The position numbers were made by a program, and so were the translations under genes. This document shows, piece after piece, positions 1 through 8,906 of a stretch of DNA of 64,000 nt. Below the pieces are notes generated by a model. It worked only from the letters and a program-made list of their open reading frames with translations, searched no databases and was not told where the DNA came from. The stretch's first letter is position 1. Each line of letters begins with the position of its first letter. Source of the DNA: Bacteroides intestinalis (GTDB taxonomy: Bacteria > Bacteroidota > Bacteroidia > Bacteroidales > Bacteroidaceae); the NCBI RefSeq assembly GCF_003464595.1, contig NZ_QRZF01000001.1, forward strand, positions 606,391 to 670,390, read 5' to 3'.

Positions 1-110
1 TCCTGCACAATGTCTTCTGCCTCTGCTCTGTCGAAAGTAATCCGGAGAGCCAACCGAAAGAGTTTGTCTTTCAGAGGGAGAATGTCATTCCGAAAACTGA
101 TTTCTTGCAT
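1..110 (-). CDS. ECF-type RNA polymerase sigma factor, N-terminal fragment
   Basis: The start codon is the CAT at 108-110 on the plus strand, and the gene runs off the left edge after 36 codons. The visible protein begins MQEISFRNDILPLKDKLF and reaches LALRITFDRAEAEDIVQ. That is sigma-70 region 2.1/2.2, with the A-EDIVQ signature of extracytoplasmic-function sigma factors. It lies 62 nt downstream of argB on the same strand and could be cotranscribed with it. The regulon cannot be inferred because region 4 is outside the window. Confidence 0.8.
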   Translation of the reverse strand, partial: MQEISFRNDILPLKDKLFRLALRITFDRAEAEDIVQ

Positions 111-171
111 CTCTATTAATAATGACGGTTAAGTATATGGAAAGTTACAGTTGATCACTACTTTTTTTGAA

Positions 172-945
172 TTATTTTTTGATGCGGGTTCCGCTATTCT
201 CGTTAATCGCTGACGCTAAGGTAATTACCACTTCAGTTACTCCCGCATTCAAAGCTTCAAAAGAATTCTCCAGCTTGGGTATCATACCTCCTTGAATAAC
301 ACCGTCCGCTACGTATTGTTTGAATTCGGCAGGAGTGATCTGAGGTATCACGCTATCGTCATCGTTCTCGTCACGAAGCACACCCTTCTTCTCAAAACAG
401 AATACCAATGTCACATCGAACAAAGCAGCAAGGGCTTTTGCAGTCTCTCCTGCAATAGTATCGGCATTTGTATTCAGCAGATTGCCCGCACCGTCGTGCG
501 TCAGCGGAGCCATTACGGGAACTACTCCTTTATAGATCAAATCACCCAAAAACTCTGCATTCACTTGCTTTACATCACCCACAAAGCCATAGTCAACGTC
601 TTTCACCGGGCGTTTTACGGAACGGATTACATCCATATCCGCACCAGTCAATCCCAATGCATTGGCACCACGCGCCTGAAGTCCGGCTACAATATTCTTG
701 TTTACCAGTCCGCCATACACCATCGTCACTACTTTCAGTGTTTCGGCATCCGTGATACGACGCCCGTTTACCATCTGGCTTTCAATGCCCAGTTGGGCAG
801 CCAATTTTGTGGCCGAACGGCCACCTCCGTGTACCAAGACTTTGTAGCCCTCGATAGCTGCAAAGTCATCCAACAACTTATGGAGGGTAGCTTCTTCCTC
901 CACGATTTTGCCACCCACCTTTATTACTGTTAGTTTTTCTCTCAT
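172..945 (-). CDS. argB: Acetylglutamate kinase
   Basis: Phosphorylates N-acetylglutamate (in Bacteroidetes possibly N-succinylglutamate) in the second step of arginine biosynthesis; cytoplasmic amino-acid kinase fold. The 257-residue length is normal. The N-terminal nucleotide-binding strand reads VIKVGGKIVEE, the glycine-rich substrate loop VHGGGRSATKL is near residue 40, and TNADTIAGETAKAL near residue 160 is the typical acidic/ATP-site motif. The start codon is only 4 nt beyond the stop of speA upstream, so the two are almost certainly one transcript joining arginine synthesis and arginine use. Substrate preference (acetyl or succinyl) cannot be read from the sequence alone. Confidence 0.95.
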   Translation of the reverse strand: MREKLTVIKVGGKIVEEEATLHKLLDDFAAIEGYKVLVHGGGRSATKLAAQLGIESQMVNGRRITDAETLKVVTMVYGGLVNKNIVAGLQARGANALGLTGADMDVIRSVKRPVKDVDYGFVGDVKQVNAEFLGDLIYKGVVPVMAPLTHDGAGNLLNTNADTIAGETAKALAALFDVTLVFCFEKKGVLRDENDDDSVIPQITPAEFKQYVADGVIQGGMIPKLENSFEALNAGVTEVVITLASAINENSGTRIKK

Positions 946-949
946 ATTC

Positions 950-2842
950 TTATTCCAAATAGGTATATCCGTACAGACCGGAACGATAATTGGAAAGGAA
1001 CTCTTTACCTTCTTCCAATGAAATACGTCCTTCTTTTACTGATTGAGTCACCCAAGTCTCCAGTGTACGCACCAGCTTCTTAGGGCTATATTGAACATAG
1101 TCAAGCACTTCCGCCACAGTTTCACCATCAATCACTTGTTCGATGGTATATCCTTTCTCATTAACAGATACATGCACAGCATTCGTATCACCGAAAAGAT
1201 TGTGCATATCACCCAGAATTTCCTGATAAGCACCTACCAGGAACACACCCATATAATAAGGTTCCTTACTCTTTAAAGAATGAGTGGGCAGATAGTGTGC
1301 CACATTCTTAGTCGAGATAAAGTTAGCTATCTTTCCATCCGAGTCACAAGTGATGTCCTGTAAGGTTGCCGCACGGTCGGGACGTTCGTCCAGACGCTGA
1401 ATGGGCATAATCGGGAATATTTGGTCGATGGCCCAGGAATCTGGCAGGGACTGGAACAGTGAGAAGTTACAGAAATATTTATCCGCCAACAGCTTCGGTA
1501 GCCCGCGGAGTTCATCGGGAGCATGCTTCAACCCGCCTGCAATCTGGTTCACTTCACGCATAACAGACCAGTAAAGACGCTCAATCTGTGCACGTGTTTT
1601 CAAATCCACGATTCCATGGCTGAACAGGTCGAGCGCTTCTTCACGGATTTGTTGCGCATCGTGCCAGGCTTCCAGCATCCTATTTTGATTCAACGTATCC
1701 CAAATGCCATAAAGTTCCTGCACCAATTCATGGTCTTCCTCAGTTACTTCTTCATCATCATCCCATTCGGGCAAAGTGGTGGTTTCCAGCACTTCAAAAA
1801 TAAGTACGGAATGATGGGCAGTTAGTGCACGTCCGCTTTCCGTAATAATATTGGGATGGGGAATATCATTTTTATCACTGGCATCTACTAAAGTGGAAAT
1901 AGAGTCATTCACATATTCCTGAATGGAATAATTGACGCTACTTTCGCTGCTGGACGAGCGTGTTCCATCGTAATCTACGCCCAAACCTCCACCGATATCC
2001 ACGAATTCAACTTTGAAACCCATAGAGTGAAGTTGCACATAAAATTGAGATGCTTCGCGCAAGGCTGTCTTAATGCGACGGATCTTTGTCACCTGGCTAC
2101 CAATATGGAAATGTATCAATTTCAGACAATCTTTCAGCCCTTTTGATTCCAAAAAGTCAAGTGCTTCAAGCAATTCACTGGAACTAAGTCCGAACTTGCT
2201 TGCATCGCCTCCTGAATCTTCCCATTTGCCACTTCCTGAAGAAGCCAGCTTGATACGAATACCAATATTAGGCATAACATTCAACTGCTTCGCCATCTTG
2301 GCTATCAACTTTAGCTCGTTCATTTTTTCTACTACAAGAAAAATGCGTTTACCCATCTTCTGGGCAAGCAAAGCCAACTCTATATAGCTCTCATCTTTGT
2401 AACCGTTGCAGATAATCAACGAGTCAGAATCTGAGTTAATCGCAATCACAGCATGAAGTTCAGGCTTCGACCCGGCTTCCAACCCGAGATTGAATTTCTT
2501 TCCATGGCTGATAATCTCCTCTACCACAGGGCGCATCTGATTAACCTTGATAGGATAGATGATAAAGTTCTGCGCTTTATAGCCGTATTCCTCAGCGGCC
2601 TGTCTAAAACACGAAGAAGTCTTCTCAATCCGATTGTCCAGAATATCGGGAAAACGTATCAGCATAGGAGCCGCCACGTCTCGCAATTGCAATTCATCCA
2701 CCAATTCTTTCAAATCGACGCCGACACCGTTTTTACGAGGTGTTACCACTACATGACCTTTGTCATTGATACCAAAGTACGAAGTGCCCCAACCTGTAAT
2801 GTTGTAAAGCTCTTCTGAATCTTCAATACGCCATTTTCTCAT
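950..2842 (-). CDS. speA: Biosynthetic arginine decarboxylase
   Basis: PLP-dependent decarboxylation of arginine to agmatine, the first step of this route to polyamines; cytoplasmic. The 630-residue length is normal for the SpeA type. The PLP lysine lies in IYPIKVNQ near residue 100, and GLEAGSKPEL, HFHIGSQ and VDIGGGLGVDYDG follow in the order expected for the TIM-barrel domain of the alanine-racemase-like fold. The C-terminal third is the SpeA-specific extension. It is first in an operon with argB, under a TATTTTTG -7 element about 40 nt upstream. Confidence 0.95.
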   Translation of the reverse strand: MRKWRIEDSEELYNITGWGTSYFGINDKGHVVVTPRKNGVGVDLKELVDELQLRDVAAPMLIRFPDILDNRIEKTSSCFRQAAEEYGYKAQNFIIYPIKVNQMRPVVEEIISHGKKFNLGLEAGSKPELHAVIAINSDSDSLIICNGYKDESYIELALLAQKMGKRIFLVVEKMNELKLIAKMAKQLNVMPNIGIRIKLASSGSGKWEDSGGDASKFGLSSSELLEALDFLESKGLKDCLKLIHFHIGSQVTKIRRIKTALREASQFYVQLHSMGFKVEFVDIGGGLGVDYDGTRSSSSESSVNYSIQEYVNDSISTLVDASDKNDIPHPNIITESGRALTAHHSVLIFEVLETTTLPEWDDDEEVTEEDHELVQELYGIWDTLNQNRMLEAWHDAQQIREEALDLFSHGIVDLKTRAQIERLYWSVMREVNQIAGGLKHAPDELRGLPKLLADKYFCNFSLFQSLPDSWAIDQIFPIMPIQRLDERPDRAATLQDITCDSDGKIANFISTKNVAHYLPTHSLKSKEPYYMGVFLVGAYQEILGDMHNLFGDTNAVHVSVNEKGYTIEQVIDGETVAEVLDYVQYSPKKLVRTLETWVTQSVKEGRISLEEGKEFLSNYRSGLYGYTYLE

Positions 2843-2885
2843 TTTTTGTAACTCAGATGTTTGTTGTTTGATTTTAATAGGGCGA

Positions 2886-2893
2886 CAAAAATA
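2886..2893 (-). promoter_or_regulatory. Bacteroides -7 element for speA-argB
   Basis: The minus strand reads TATTTTTG, matching TAnnTTTG, 44 nt upstream of the speA start. No clear -33 TTG is present at the expected spacing, so the call rests on the -7 motif and its position. Confidence 0.5.
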
Positions 2894-2949
2894 CGATAAT
2901 TCTCGATATTTATTGCGTTTTCCACCTAAAATTACACATTTACAAGCGG

Positions 2950-3477
2950 TTAAATGCTCAGTAAGTTACGTAACTGCTGCACAGAATCCGCTATTTGCCG
3001 GCGGCTTTCCAATTGTCCGGCATCGAAACGATACCTTGCCTTACCATAGTGCGGCGCACGTTTTTCCAAGGCTTCTATAATGAAGGTCCGCAATTCTTCG
3101 TCCGTTTTTCCTTGCAGAATGGGACGTTGCTGCGTAGCCACTCGCAATCGGCGGAACAAAACGTCAGGATGAACATCCAAAAAGACAGTTTGCCCGTGTT
3201 CGTTCATATACCCCATATTATCGAAGAAGCAAGGAGTGCCGCCCCCGGTCGAAATAATGACGTTTTCAAACTCTGCCACTTCATGCAGCATAGTTCGCTC
3301 AAGTTCACGAAAAGAGGCCTCTCCCCGCTCGATGAACAATTCACGTATGGATTTGTGAAAACGTTCTTCTATATACCAGTCCAGATCGATGAACGGTATA
3401 TTCAATTCGCGGGCAAAAGCCTTTCCCAAAGTTGTTTTACCAGCTCCCATGTAGCCGGTTAAAAAAATACGTATCAT
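2950..3477 (-). CDS. aroK: Shikimate kinase
   Basis: ATP-dependent 3-phosphorylation of shikimate in the chorismate pathway; cytoplasmic. The protein has 175 residues, the usual size. The P-loop GYMGAGKTTLGKAF is at residues 7-20, the shikimate-binding FIDLDWYIEERF follows near residue 30, the Walker-B/lid glycines are in IISTGGGTPCF near 75, and the adenine-side R-P-L segment is represented by QQRPILQG. An in-frame GTG lies at 3483, but the ATG at 3477 gives the standard MIRIFLTGYMG start and sits 13-20 nt inside the predicted transcript, so the ATG is preferred. Confidence 0.93.
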   Translation of the reverse strand: MIRIFLTGYMGAGKTTLGKAFARELNIPFIDLDWYIEERFHKSIRELFIERGEASFRELERTMLHEVAEFENVIISTGGGTPCFFDNMGYMNEHGQTVFLDVHPDVLFRRLRVATQQRPILQGKTDEELRTFIIEALEKRAPHYGKARYRFDAGQLESRRQIADSVQQLRNLLSI

Positions 3478-3482
3478 AAGCA

Positions 3483-3506
3483 CTTACCTTTGCGCACAAA
3501 GGTAAG
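3483..3506. promoter_or_regulatory. Palindromic promoter region of aroK
   Basis: CTTACCTTTG, CGCA, CAAAGGTAAG form a perfect 10-bp inverted repeat with a 4-nt spacer. Each arm contains TACCTTTG, a match to the TAnnTTTG -7 element, so one -7 motif faces each way. The minus-strand copy (3497-3504) is placed to drive aroK with a very short leader. The plus-strand copy faces into the tail of the opposing nitroreductase gene. Confidence 0.5.
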
Positions 3507-3531
3507 CAATTCTATTCTGAGAGGTTTACTA

Positions 3532-4140
3532 TCAGATGAAAATTTTAATGCGTTCACTCAAATCATCAAATTCTTTCCCGCCCGGTTCGCCAACAGGAGT
3601 ACCGAAAGGCATCTGTGCAATCAGTTGCCAGGTTTCGGGAAGATGCCATGTACTGCGTACGTCTTCGTCAATCAACGGGTTATAGTGTTGCAGGGAAGCG
3701 CCCAGACCTTTATCTTCGAGCATGGTCCAGATGGCCAGCTGATGCATAGCAGAGGTATGTTGCGACCATGTCGGGAAATTCTCATGATAAGTAGGAAATT
3801 GTTTTTGCAATCCCTCTACGATGGAGCGGTCTTCAAAGAAAAGTATCGTACCATATCCGCAAGAGAAAGAAGTATCGATCTTCTTTTCCGACTGGCGATA
3901 TTGCTCTTCGGACAGGCGTTCTTCCAACTGATCCTTCACAATTCTCCATAGTTTCTGGTGTTCATCACCCAGTAACAGCACAACTCGTGTGGTCTGCGAA
4001 TTAAATGCCGAAGGCACATACTTTACTGCTGTACGGATGATGTGTACAATTTCCTCGTCCTGAACCGGAGAGTCGTTACTGATAGAATAATAACTGCGCC
4101 GATGCTCCAATGCTTCGGCAAATGTCCGTTCTCTGATCAT
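3532..4140 (-). CDS. Nitroreductase family protein
   Basis: FMN-dependent NAD(P)H oxidoreductase fold; the physiological substrate is unknown. The 202-residue protein starts with the FMN-binding segment RRSYYSISNDSPV, where R and S contact the flavin in this family. VKYVPSAFNSQTTRVVLL near residue 40 matches the usual P-S-x-x-N-x-Q motif, and LGASLQHYNPLID near 150 matches the second flavin motif. It resembles the short oxygen-insensitive HBN1-like nitroreductases. It is in line with aroK but has its own start region; no confident promoter is seen. Confidence 0.85.
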   Translation of the reverse strand: MIRERTFAEALEHRRSYYSISNDSPVQDEEIVHIIRTAVKYVPSAFNSQTTRVVLLLGDEHQKLWRIVKDQLEERLSEEQYRQSEKKIDTSFSCGYGTILFFEDRSIVEGLQKQFPTYHENFPTWSQHTSAMHQLAIWTMLEDKGLGASLQHYNPLIDEDVRSTWHLPETWQLIAQMPFGTPVGEPGGKEFDDLSERIKIFI

Positions 4141-4232
4141 ATTTAATCCTTTCTTTTCGTAATTATCACTTTTGTCTTATATAAGGAAACAAGTGAAAGA
4201 GTGAAGTTGTTCGAAGTTGTAGAATATATTTG

Positions 4233-4240
4233 TACCTTTG
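4233..4240 (+). promoter_or_regulatory. Bacteroides -7 element, near-leaderless transcript for RNase H
   Basis: TACCTTTG lies 9 nt before the ATG at 4250. With initiation about 5-8 nt downstream of the motif, the messenger would start within a few nucleotides of the start codon. A second TAnnTTTG match (TATATTTG) overlaps just upstream. Confidence 0.55.
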
Positions 4241-4249
4241 CACCCAATT

Positions 4250-4885
4250 ATGAGCAAAGAGAAGTTTTACGTTGTATGGTCAGGCGTCAATCCGGGTATT
4301 TATACTTCCTGGACGGACTGTCAGTTACAAATCAAAGGCTACGAAGGAGCGAAATACAAGTCGTTCGAGACACGCGAAGAAGCAGAAAAAGCCTTTGAAT
4401 CTTCTCCATATGAATATATCAAGCGTTCCTCTCCGGCTGCTCCCGGTCAGAAGAGAGATGCCAACGCTCCCCTTCCTTCATCTGTTGTAGAGAATAGTCT
4501 TGCTGTAGATGCTGCCTGTAGCGGTAATCCCGGAGCTATGGAATATCGTGGCGTACACGTGGCTAGCCGACAAGAAATATTTCATTTCGGTCCGGTATAT
4601 GGTACAAATAATATCGGTGAGTTTCTTGCTATCGTCCACGGACTTGCCCTACTAAAACAGAAAGGCTTCGATATGCCCATTTACAGTGACAGCGTGAATG
4701 CTATCAATTGGGTCAAGCAGAAGAAATGCAAAACGAAACTACCACGTGAACCTAAGACAGAAGAACTTTTCAAACTAATAGAACGTGCTGAGAAGTGGTT
4801 ACGCGAAAATACGTATACTACCAAAATTCTAAAATGGGAAACCAAGCAGTGGGGAGAAATACCTGCTGATTTCGGAAGAAAATAA
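4250..4885 (+). CDS. Ribonuclease H (viroplasmin domain plus RNase HI domain)
   Basis: Cleaves the RNA strand of RNA-DNA hybrids. The protein has 211 residues. The N-terminal hybrid-binding/viroplasmin domain (residues 3-45) contains KFYVVWSGVNPGIYTSW and ends in YKSFETREEAEKAF. The catalytic RNase H domain (about 80-210) has SLAVDAACSGNPG for the first aspartate, NNIGEFLAIVHGL for the glutamate, PIYSDSVNAINWV for the second aspartate, and IPADFGRK at the end for the last acidic residue. An upstream in-frame TTG at 4238 lies inside the -7 element, so the ATG at 4250 is the real start. Confidence 0.92.
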   Translation: MSKEKFYVVWSGVNPGIYTSWTDCQLQIKGYEGAKYKSFETREEAEKAFESSPYEYIKRSSPAAPGQKRDANAPLPSSVVENSLAVDAACSGNPGAMEYRGVHVASRQEIFHFGPVYGTNNIGEFLAIVHGLALLKQKGFDMPIYSDSVNAINWVKQKKCKTKLPREPKTEELFKLIERAEKWLRENTYTTKILKWETKQWGEIPADFGRK

Positions 4886-4992
4886 GCCTTCCATTCTCTT
4901 TTCCTCTGTTTATTAAAGTCTACAAAACAAGCACTGATACCCGTTTCCGGCAGTGGGAACGAGCATAGTCTCTTAAGTTCAGAGTTTCCTAT

Positions 4993-6834
4993 TTAAGACA
5001 GAGACTGCATATCATTCAACCGTTTATAATATCCGTCTTTCTCCAACAGCTCCTCATGCTTACCTCTTTCCACGATTTCTCCTTCATAAAGCACACAAAT
5101 TTCATCTGCATTCTTAATTGTAGAAAGACGGTGAGCAATAGCAATTGTGGTACGCGTTTTCATCAGACGTTCCAAAGCCTCCTGCACCAGACGTTCAGAT
5201 TCTGTATCAAGAGCAGAAGTAGCCTCATCGAGAATAAGGATAGGCGGATTCTTCAGAATGGCACGAGCTATGCTGACACGTTGGCGTTGCCCTCCGGAAA
5301 GTTTGCCACCACGGTCACCGATACTTGTATCGTACCCGTGTTCTGTTTCCATAATGAAGTCGTGAGCATTTGCAATCTTCGCCGCCTCAATAACCTGCTC
5401 CATTGTAGCATTCTCTACGCCAAAAGCGATATTATTGAAGAATGTATCATTAAAAAGGATAGCCTCCTGATTTACATTCCCTATCAAACCACGCAAATCA
5501 TGAATTCGGAAATCCTTAATGTTAACGCCATCAATCCTGATTTCACCGAAGTGTATATCGTGATAACGTGGCAATAAATCAACTAAGGTAGACTTGCCTG
5601 AACCAGACTGACCTACCAATGCAATAGTCTGTCCCTTAGGCACAACCAAATTAATATGTTTCAGAACCTCCCTCTTTCCATCATAGCTGAAAGAAACATC
5701 TTTAAACTCAATTTCATGATTCATTCCATGCAAAGGTTTCGGGTTTACAGGTTCTTTAATAGGATTCTCTGCTTTCAGAATCTTGTCCACACGCTCCATA
5801 GAAGCCAAACCTTTCGGGATGTTATATCCTGCTTTCGCAAATTCTTTCAACGGATTGATGATACTATAAAGGATAACCATGTAGAAGATGAATGTAGGAG
5901 CTTCCAGCGAAGAGTGATCATTACCCAAAATTAATATACCACCAAACCACAGTACCAATACGATAAGAAGTGTTCCCAAGAACTCACTCATCGGGTGGGC
6001 CAAAGCCTGACGGATAGCGACCTTATTAGTCGCATCACGCAACTCATTACTGCACTTAGTAAAACGATCCACCATCTTATCCTCAGCAATGAAGGCTTTA
6101 ATGATTCGTAAACCGCCCAGAGTCTCTTCCAGCTGCGACATCGTATCACTCCATTTGCCCTGAGCTTCCAAAGACTGACGTTTCAGTTTTTTGCCGACTT
6201 TACCCATCAACCAACCCATTCCGGGGAGTACCACTATCGTAAACAAAGTTAGTTGCCAACTGGTGATAATAAGTGTCGAGAAATAAAGTAAGATCAAGAT
6301 AGGATTCTTTAGCAACAGATCCAGCGAACTGGTAATCGAGTTTTCGATCTCACCCACGTCACCACTCATGCGGGCAATGATATCTCCTTTCCGCTCCTGC
6401 GAGAAAAAGCCAAGCGGCAAATGCATTACTTTGGAATAAACCATGATACGGATATCGCGAACAACTCCTGTACGCAAAGGAATCATGATGGCGGAAGAGC
6501 CGAAGTAGCAAGAAGTTTTCAACATAGTCATAAAGGCTAGGAAAAGCCCCATAAACAGAAGCGTCATCGTTGGTCCGTGCGTTTCAATCAATCGGGTGAC
6601 AAAGTAATAGAAGTTATTAATCGCCACATCTTTCAAGCTGTCACTTCCCCACTCCATATAGTGGTAAACCTGTGAGCCATCACCTGTCTTAAACAGAATA
6701 TTCAGAATTGGAATCAATAGAGTAAACGAAAAGACATTGAAAACAGCCGATAAAATGTTGAGCAAAACCGCCCATCCTATATACTTCTTATAAGGCGACA
6801 CAAAACGTCGCATCAGTTGCAGAAATTCCCTCAT
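4993..6834 (-). CDS. ABC exporter, MsbA-like half transporter
   Basis: The 613-residue protein carries a six-helix membrane domain (about 15-330) fused to a nucleotide-binding domain (about 360-600); half transporters of this type work as homodimers in the inner membrane. Visible motifs: Walker A GQSGSGKST, Q-loop GNVNQEAILFNDT, signature LSGGQRQRVSIARAI, Walker B ILILDEATSALD, and the H-switch IAIAHRLSTI. The family exports lipids or hydrophobic compounds. MsbA-type lipid A flipping is possible but not proven by sequence. It converges on the RNase H gene. Confidence 0.9.
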   Translation of the reverse strand: MREFLQLMRRFVSPYKKYIGWAVLLNILSAVFNVFSFTLLIPILNILFKTGDGSQVYHYMEWGSDSLKDVAINNFYYFVTRLIETHGPTMTLLFMGLFLAFMTMLKTSCYFGSSAIMIPLRTGVVRDIRIMVYSKVMHLPLGFFSQERKGDIIARMSGDVGEIENSITSSLDLLLKNPILILLYFSTLIITSWQLTLFTIVVLPGMGWLMGKVGKKLKRQSLEAQGKWSDTMSQLEETLGGLRIIKAFIAEDKMVDRFTKCSNELRDATNKVAIRQALAHPMSEFLGTLLIVLVLWFGGILILGNDHSSLEAPTFIFYMVILYSIINPLKEFAKAGYNIPKGLASMERVDKILKAENPIKEPVNPKPLHGMNHEIEFKDVSFSYDGKREVLKHINLVVPKGQTIALVGQSGSGKSTLVDLLPRYHDIHFGEIRIDGVNIKDFRIHDLRGLIGNVNQEAILFNDTFFNNIAFGVENATMEQVIEAAKIANAHDFIMETEHGYDTSIGDRGGKLSGGQRQRVSIARAILKNPPILILDEATSALDTESERLVQEALERLMKTRTTIAIAHRLSTIKNADEICVLYEGEIVERGKHEELLEKDGYYKRLNDMQSLS

Positions 6835-6860
6835 TGCTTGGTATTAATGAATTAGGGGCA

Positions 6861-6868
6861 CAAAGATA
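6861..6868 (-). promoter_or_regulatory. Bacteroides -7 element for the ABC exporter
   Basis: The minus strand reads TATCTTTG (TAnnTTTG), 27 nt upstream of the exporter ATG at 6834. Confidence 0.5.
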
Positions 6869-6994
6869 CAAGAAATATCTTTAAGAAGAAGAAGATAAAT
6901 TTAATATTAACGAGATTTATCTATGCACCCCTCAATAAACAGACATTATGAGTCATTTATGTGAATTACAGAATGATTTCGAAAAAATATATTG

Positions 6995-7002
6995 TACCTT
7001 TG
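6995..7002 (+). promoter_or_regulatory. Bacteroides -7 element for the sulfatase-like gene
   Basis: TACCTTTG lies 28 nt before the ATG at 7030. It falls inside the longer in-frame extension that begins with GTG at 6961. This shows the extension is upstream non-coding DNA and fixes the start at 7030. Confidence 0.5.
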
Positions 7003-7029
7003 CGCCCAGATATCAATATACGCTTTATT

Positions 7030-8811
7030 ATGACAAAGATTGATAAGTCCATACTGACATTTGGAGTTACTATTTTTCTTAAATTCATATTATTCGACAT
7101 TCTGTGGTGTATTCCCACAACGTTTGCCTCTCTTTCTACAGTTGAATGTTATACAACAAAACTGATAGCCACGTTTATATTGCTTATCCCTTATGCCTTT
7201 TTCCGAATGTGGAAAACGGAAACGTTTATCATGCTTTTGCTGGACTTGCTGTTGATAGCTAACCTTATGTATTTCAGGACCTATTACACAGCTATACCGT
7301 TGAATAGTTATGGACTATCAGGAAACTTAGCCGATTTCACTGGTAGCGTGGTTGACTCTCTCCGGTGGTATGATTTACTTTTCCCATTATCCACCCTTAT
7401 AGCAGTTATAATTCACCTACGCACCAAAGCATCACACCTGAAACGCCCAGTTCGAGTTCTTCCTTATTTAGGAATACTTGCAGTAATTATCTGCATTTTT
7501 GGAACAGTAACCCTTATGAAAGGCGGATTCTCAAAGGCTTATGGGAAGTATCGTGATAAAGCCTATTTATGCTCAAGCGGTCCTTCTATTTATACAATTT
7601 TCGGTAGTTTATGTTATGACTTGATAGGCCCACAACAACAGTTGACTCCCGAATTGGAAGCCAAAATACAAGAATGGTTAAGTGCAAAGCCGAAACATGA
7701 AGCCGCATTAATTAGCAATAGTACCAATCGTCGCACCAATTGCATCATTATCTTGGCAGAATCATTGGAAAGCTGGGTATTAGAAAAAGAGGTGGAGGGA
7801 CAGGAGATTACCCCCTATATGAATAAACTATTGAAAGACTCTACCACCCTCTATGCTCCACACGTACTGACTCAGGTAAAAGGCGGGCGTTCTATTGATG
7901 CACAGCTCATGCTTTGTACTGGATTATTACCCATCAATAGCGGCACCTATAGCAGCCAATACCCCAATCATATTTATCCGTCATTACAGAAAGCCATGCG
8001 CGAAAAGAATCATTCACGCAATTATCTGTTAACCATTGATAAATTGTCTACCTGGAATCAAGGTCCCATAGCCCAAAGCTTCGGCGTAGATACCATTATC
8101 GCTTATCATGACTTCAAGTTGACTGAAGCTTTCGGCACACACAAACGCACTGGAGACGGTTCATTCTTTGCACAATGCCAAGAGAAAATTAAAAAAGGAG
8201 AGATTTGGGGAAAAGGAGAAAACGCATGTATGCAACTTGTTACTTATTCCGGCCATGCTCCATTCATATTACCGGAACACTTAAAAGAAGTTTCATTCTC
8301 TTCCGACATTCCTGAAAAAATGGGTGATTATATGACGACTGCCCGTTATACAGATAAAGCAATCGGCAAATTCGTAGAATATCTGAAAACTCTTCCGCAA
8401 TATAAAGAAACCTTAATCGTAATAACAGGTGACCACGAAGGTCTGGCATATTATCGGACAGAGTTATGCGAAAGCCCGGGTGGCAAAGATATTGTATCCG
8501 ACAAACCATTCACTCCTTTCATCGTCGTAAACTCTCCTATAGGCATACGCTATGATGAAGTTATGGGGCAAATAGACATGTATCCCACCTTGCTGAACCT
8601 GCTCCAACTTGACAATTACTACTGGACCGGACTTGGAGAGAGCATTCTCAATCCCAATAAGAAAGGATTTGCCATAGGTTCACAGATGAATGTGGAGGGC
8701 GAAGGCTATACGCCCGAGGAGGTGGATTTAGCAAAAGAAGCTTATGATATATCAGATGAAATAATACGATTCAACTATTTCGAAAAAAACAAAAATTACT
8801 CGTTTCCTTAA
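7030..8811 (+). CDS. LTA-synthase-family membrane sulfatase / phosphoglycerol-type transferase
   Basis: The 593-residue protein has about five N-terminal membrane helices (to about residue 175) and a C-terminal alkaline-phosphatase-superfamily catalytic domain, the arrangement of LtaS and phosphoethanolamine/phosphoglycerol transferases. The domain opens with CIIILAESLESWVL, GGRSIDAQLMLCTGLLPI follows, and ITGDHEGLAYY supplies the late metal ligands. In LtaS the nucleophile after E-S-x-x is a threonine; here a serine occupies that place. It probably modifies a surface glycan or lipid, which fits the glycan genes that follow, but donor and acceptor are unknown. Confidence 0.8.
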   Translation: MTKIDKSILTFGVTIFLKFILFDILWCIPTTFASLSTVECYTTKLIATFILLIPYAFFRMWKTETFIMLLLDLLLIANLMYFRTYYTAIPLNSYGLSGNLADFTGSVVDSLRWYDLLFPLSTLIAVIIHLRTKASHLKRPVRVLPYLGILAVIICIFGTVTLMKGGFSKAYGKYRDKAYLCSSGPSIYTIFGSLCYDLIGPQQQLTPELEAKIQEWLSAKPKHEAALISNSTNRRTNCIIILAESLESWVLEKEVEGQEITPYMNKLLKDSTTLYAPHVLTQVKGGRSIDAQLMLCTGLLPINSGTYSSQYPNHIYPSLQKAMREKNHSRNYLLTIDKLSTWNQGPIAQSFGVDTIIAYHDFKLTEAFGTHKRTGDGSFFAQCQEKIKKGEIWGKGENACMQLVTYSGHAPFILPEHLKEVSFSSDIPEKMGDYMTTARYTDKAIGKFVEYLKTLPQYKETLIVITGDHEGLAYYRTELCESPGGKDIVSDKPFTPFIVVNSPIGIRYDEVMGQIDMYPTLLNLLQLDNYYWTGLGESILNPNKKGFAIGSQMNVEGEGYTPEEVDLAKEAYDISDEIIRFNYFEKNKNYSFP

Positions 8812-8906
8812 AAAACTCTTTTATCTTTTTAACACAGAAAGAAAGTGTTATCTTTCATAAAATCCTTATCATTGCATTAAGTCATAATATAATACTTCTC
8901 AGTTCT
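8812..8906 (+). other. Short spacer between sulfatase and glycan cluster
   Basis: AT-rich spacer. AACAC and GTGTT form a 5-bp inverted repeat around an A-rich loop near 8830-8850, possibly a weak terminator. Nothing else is recognisable. Confidence 0.25.

Noticed and set aside
8264..8509. Minus-strand frame inside the sulfatase gene
   Set aside because: Fully inside a well-supported gene with no start signal.
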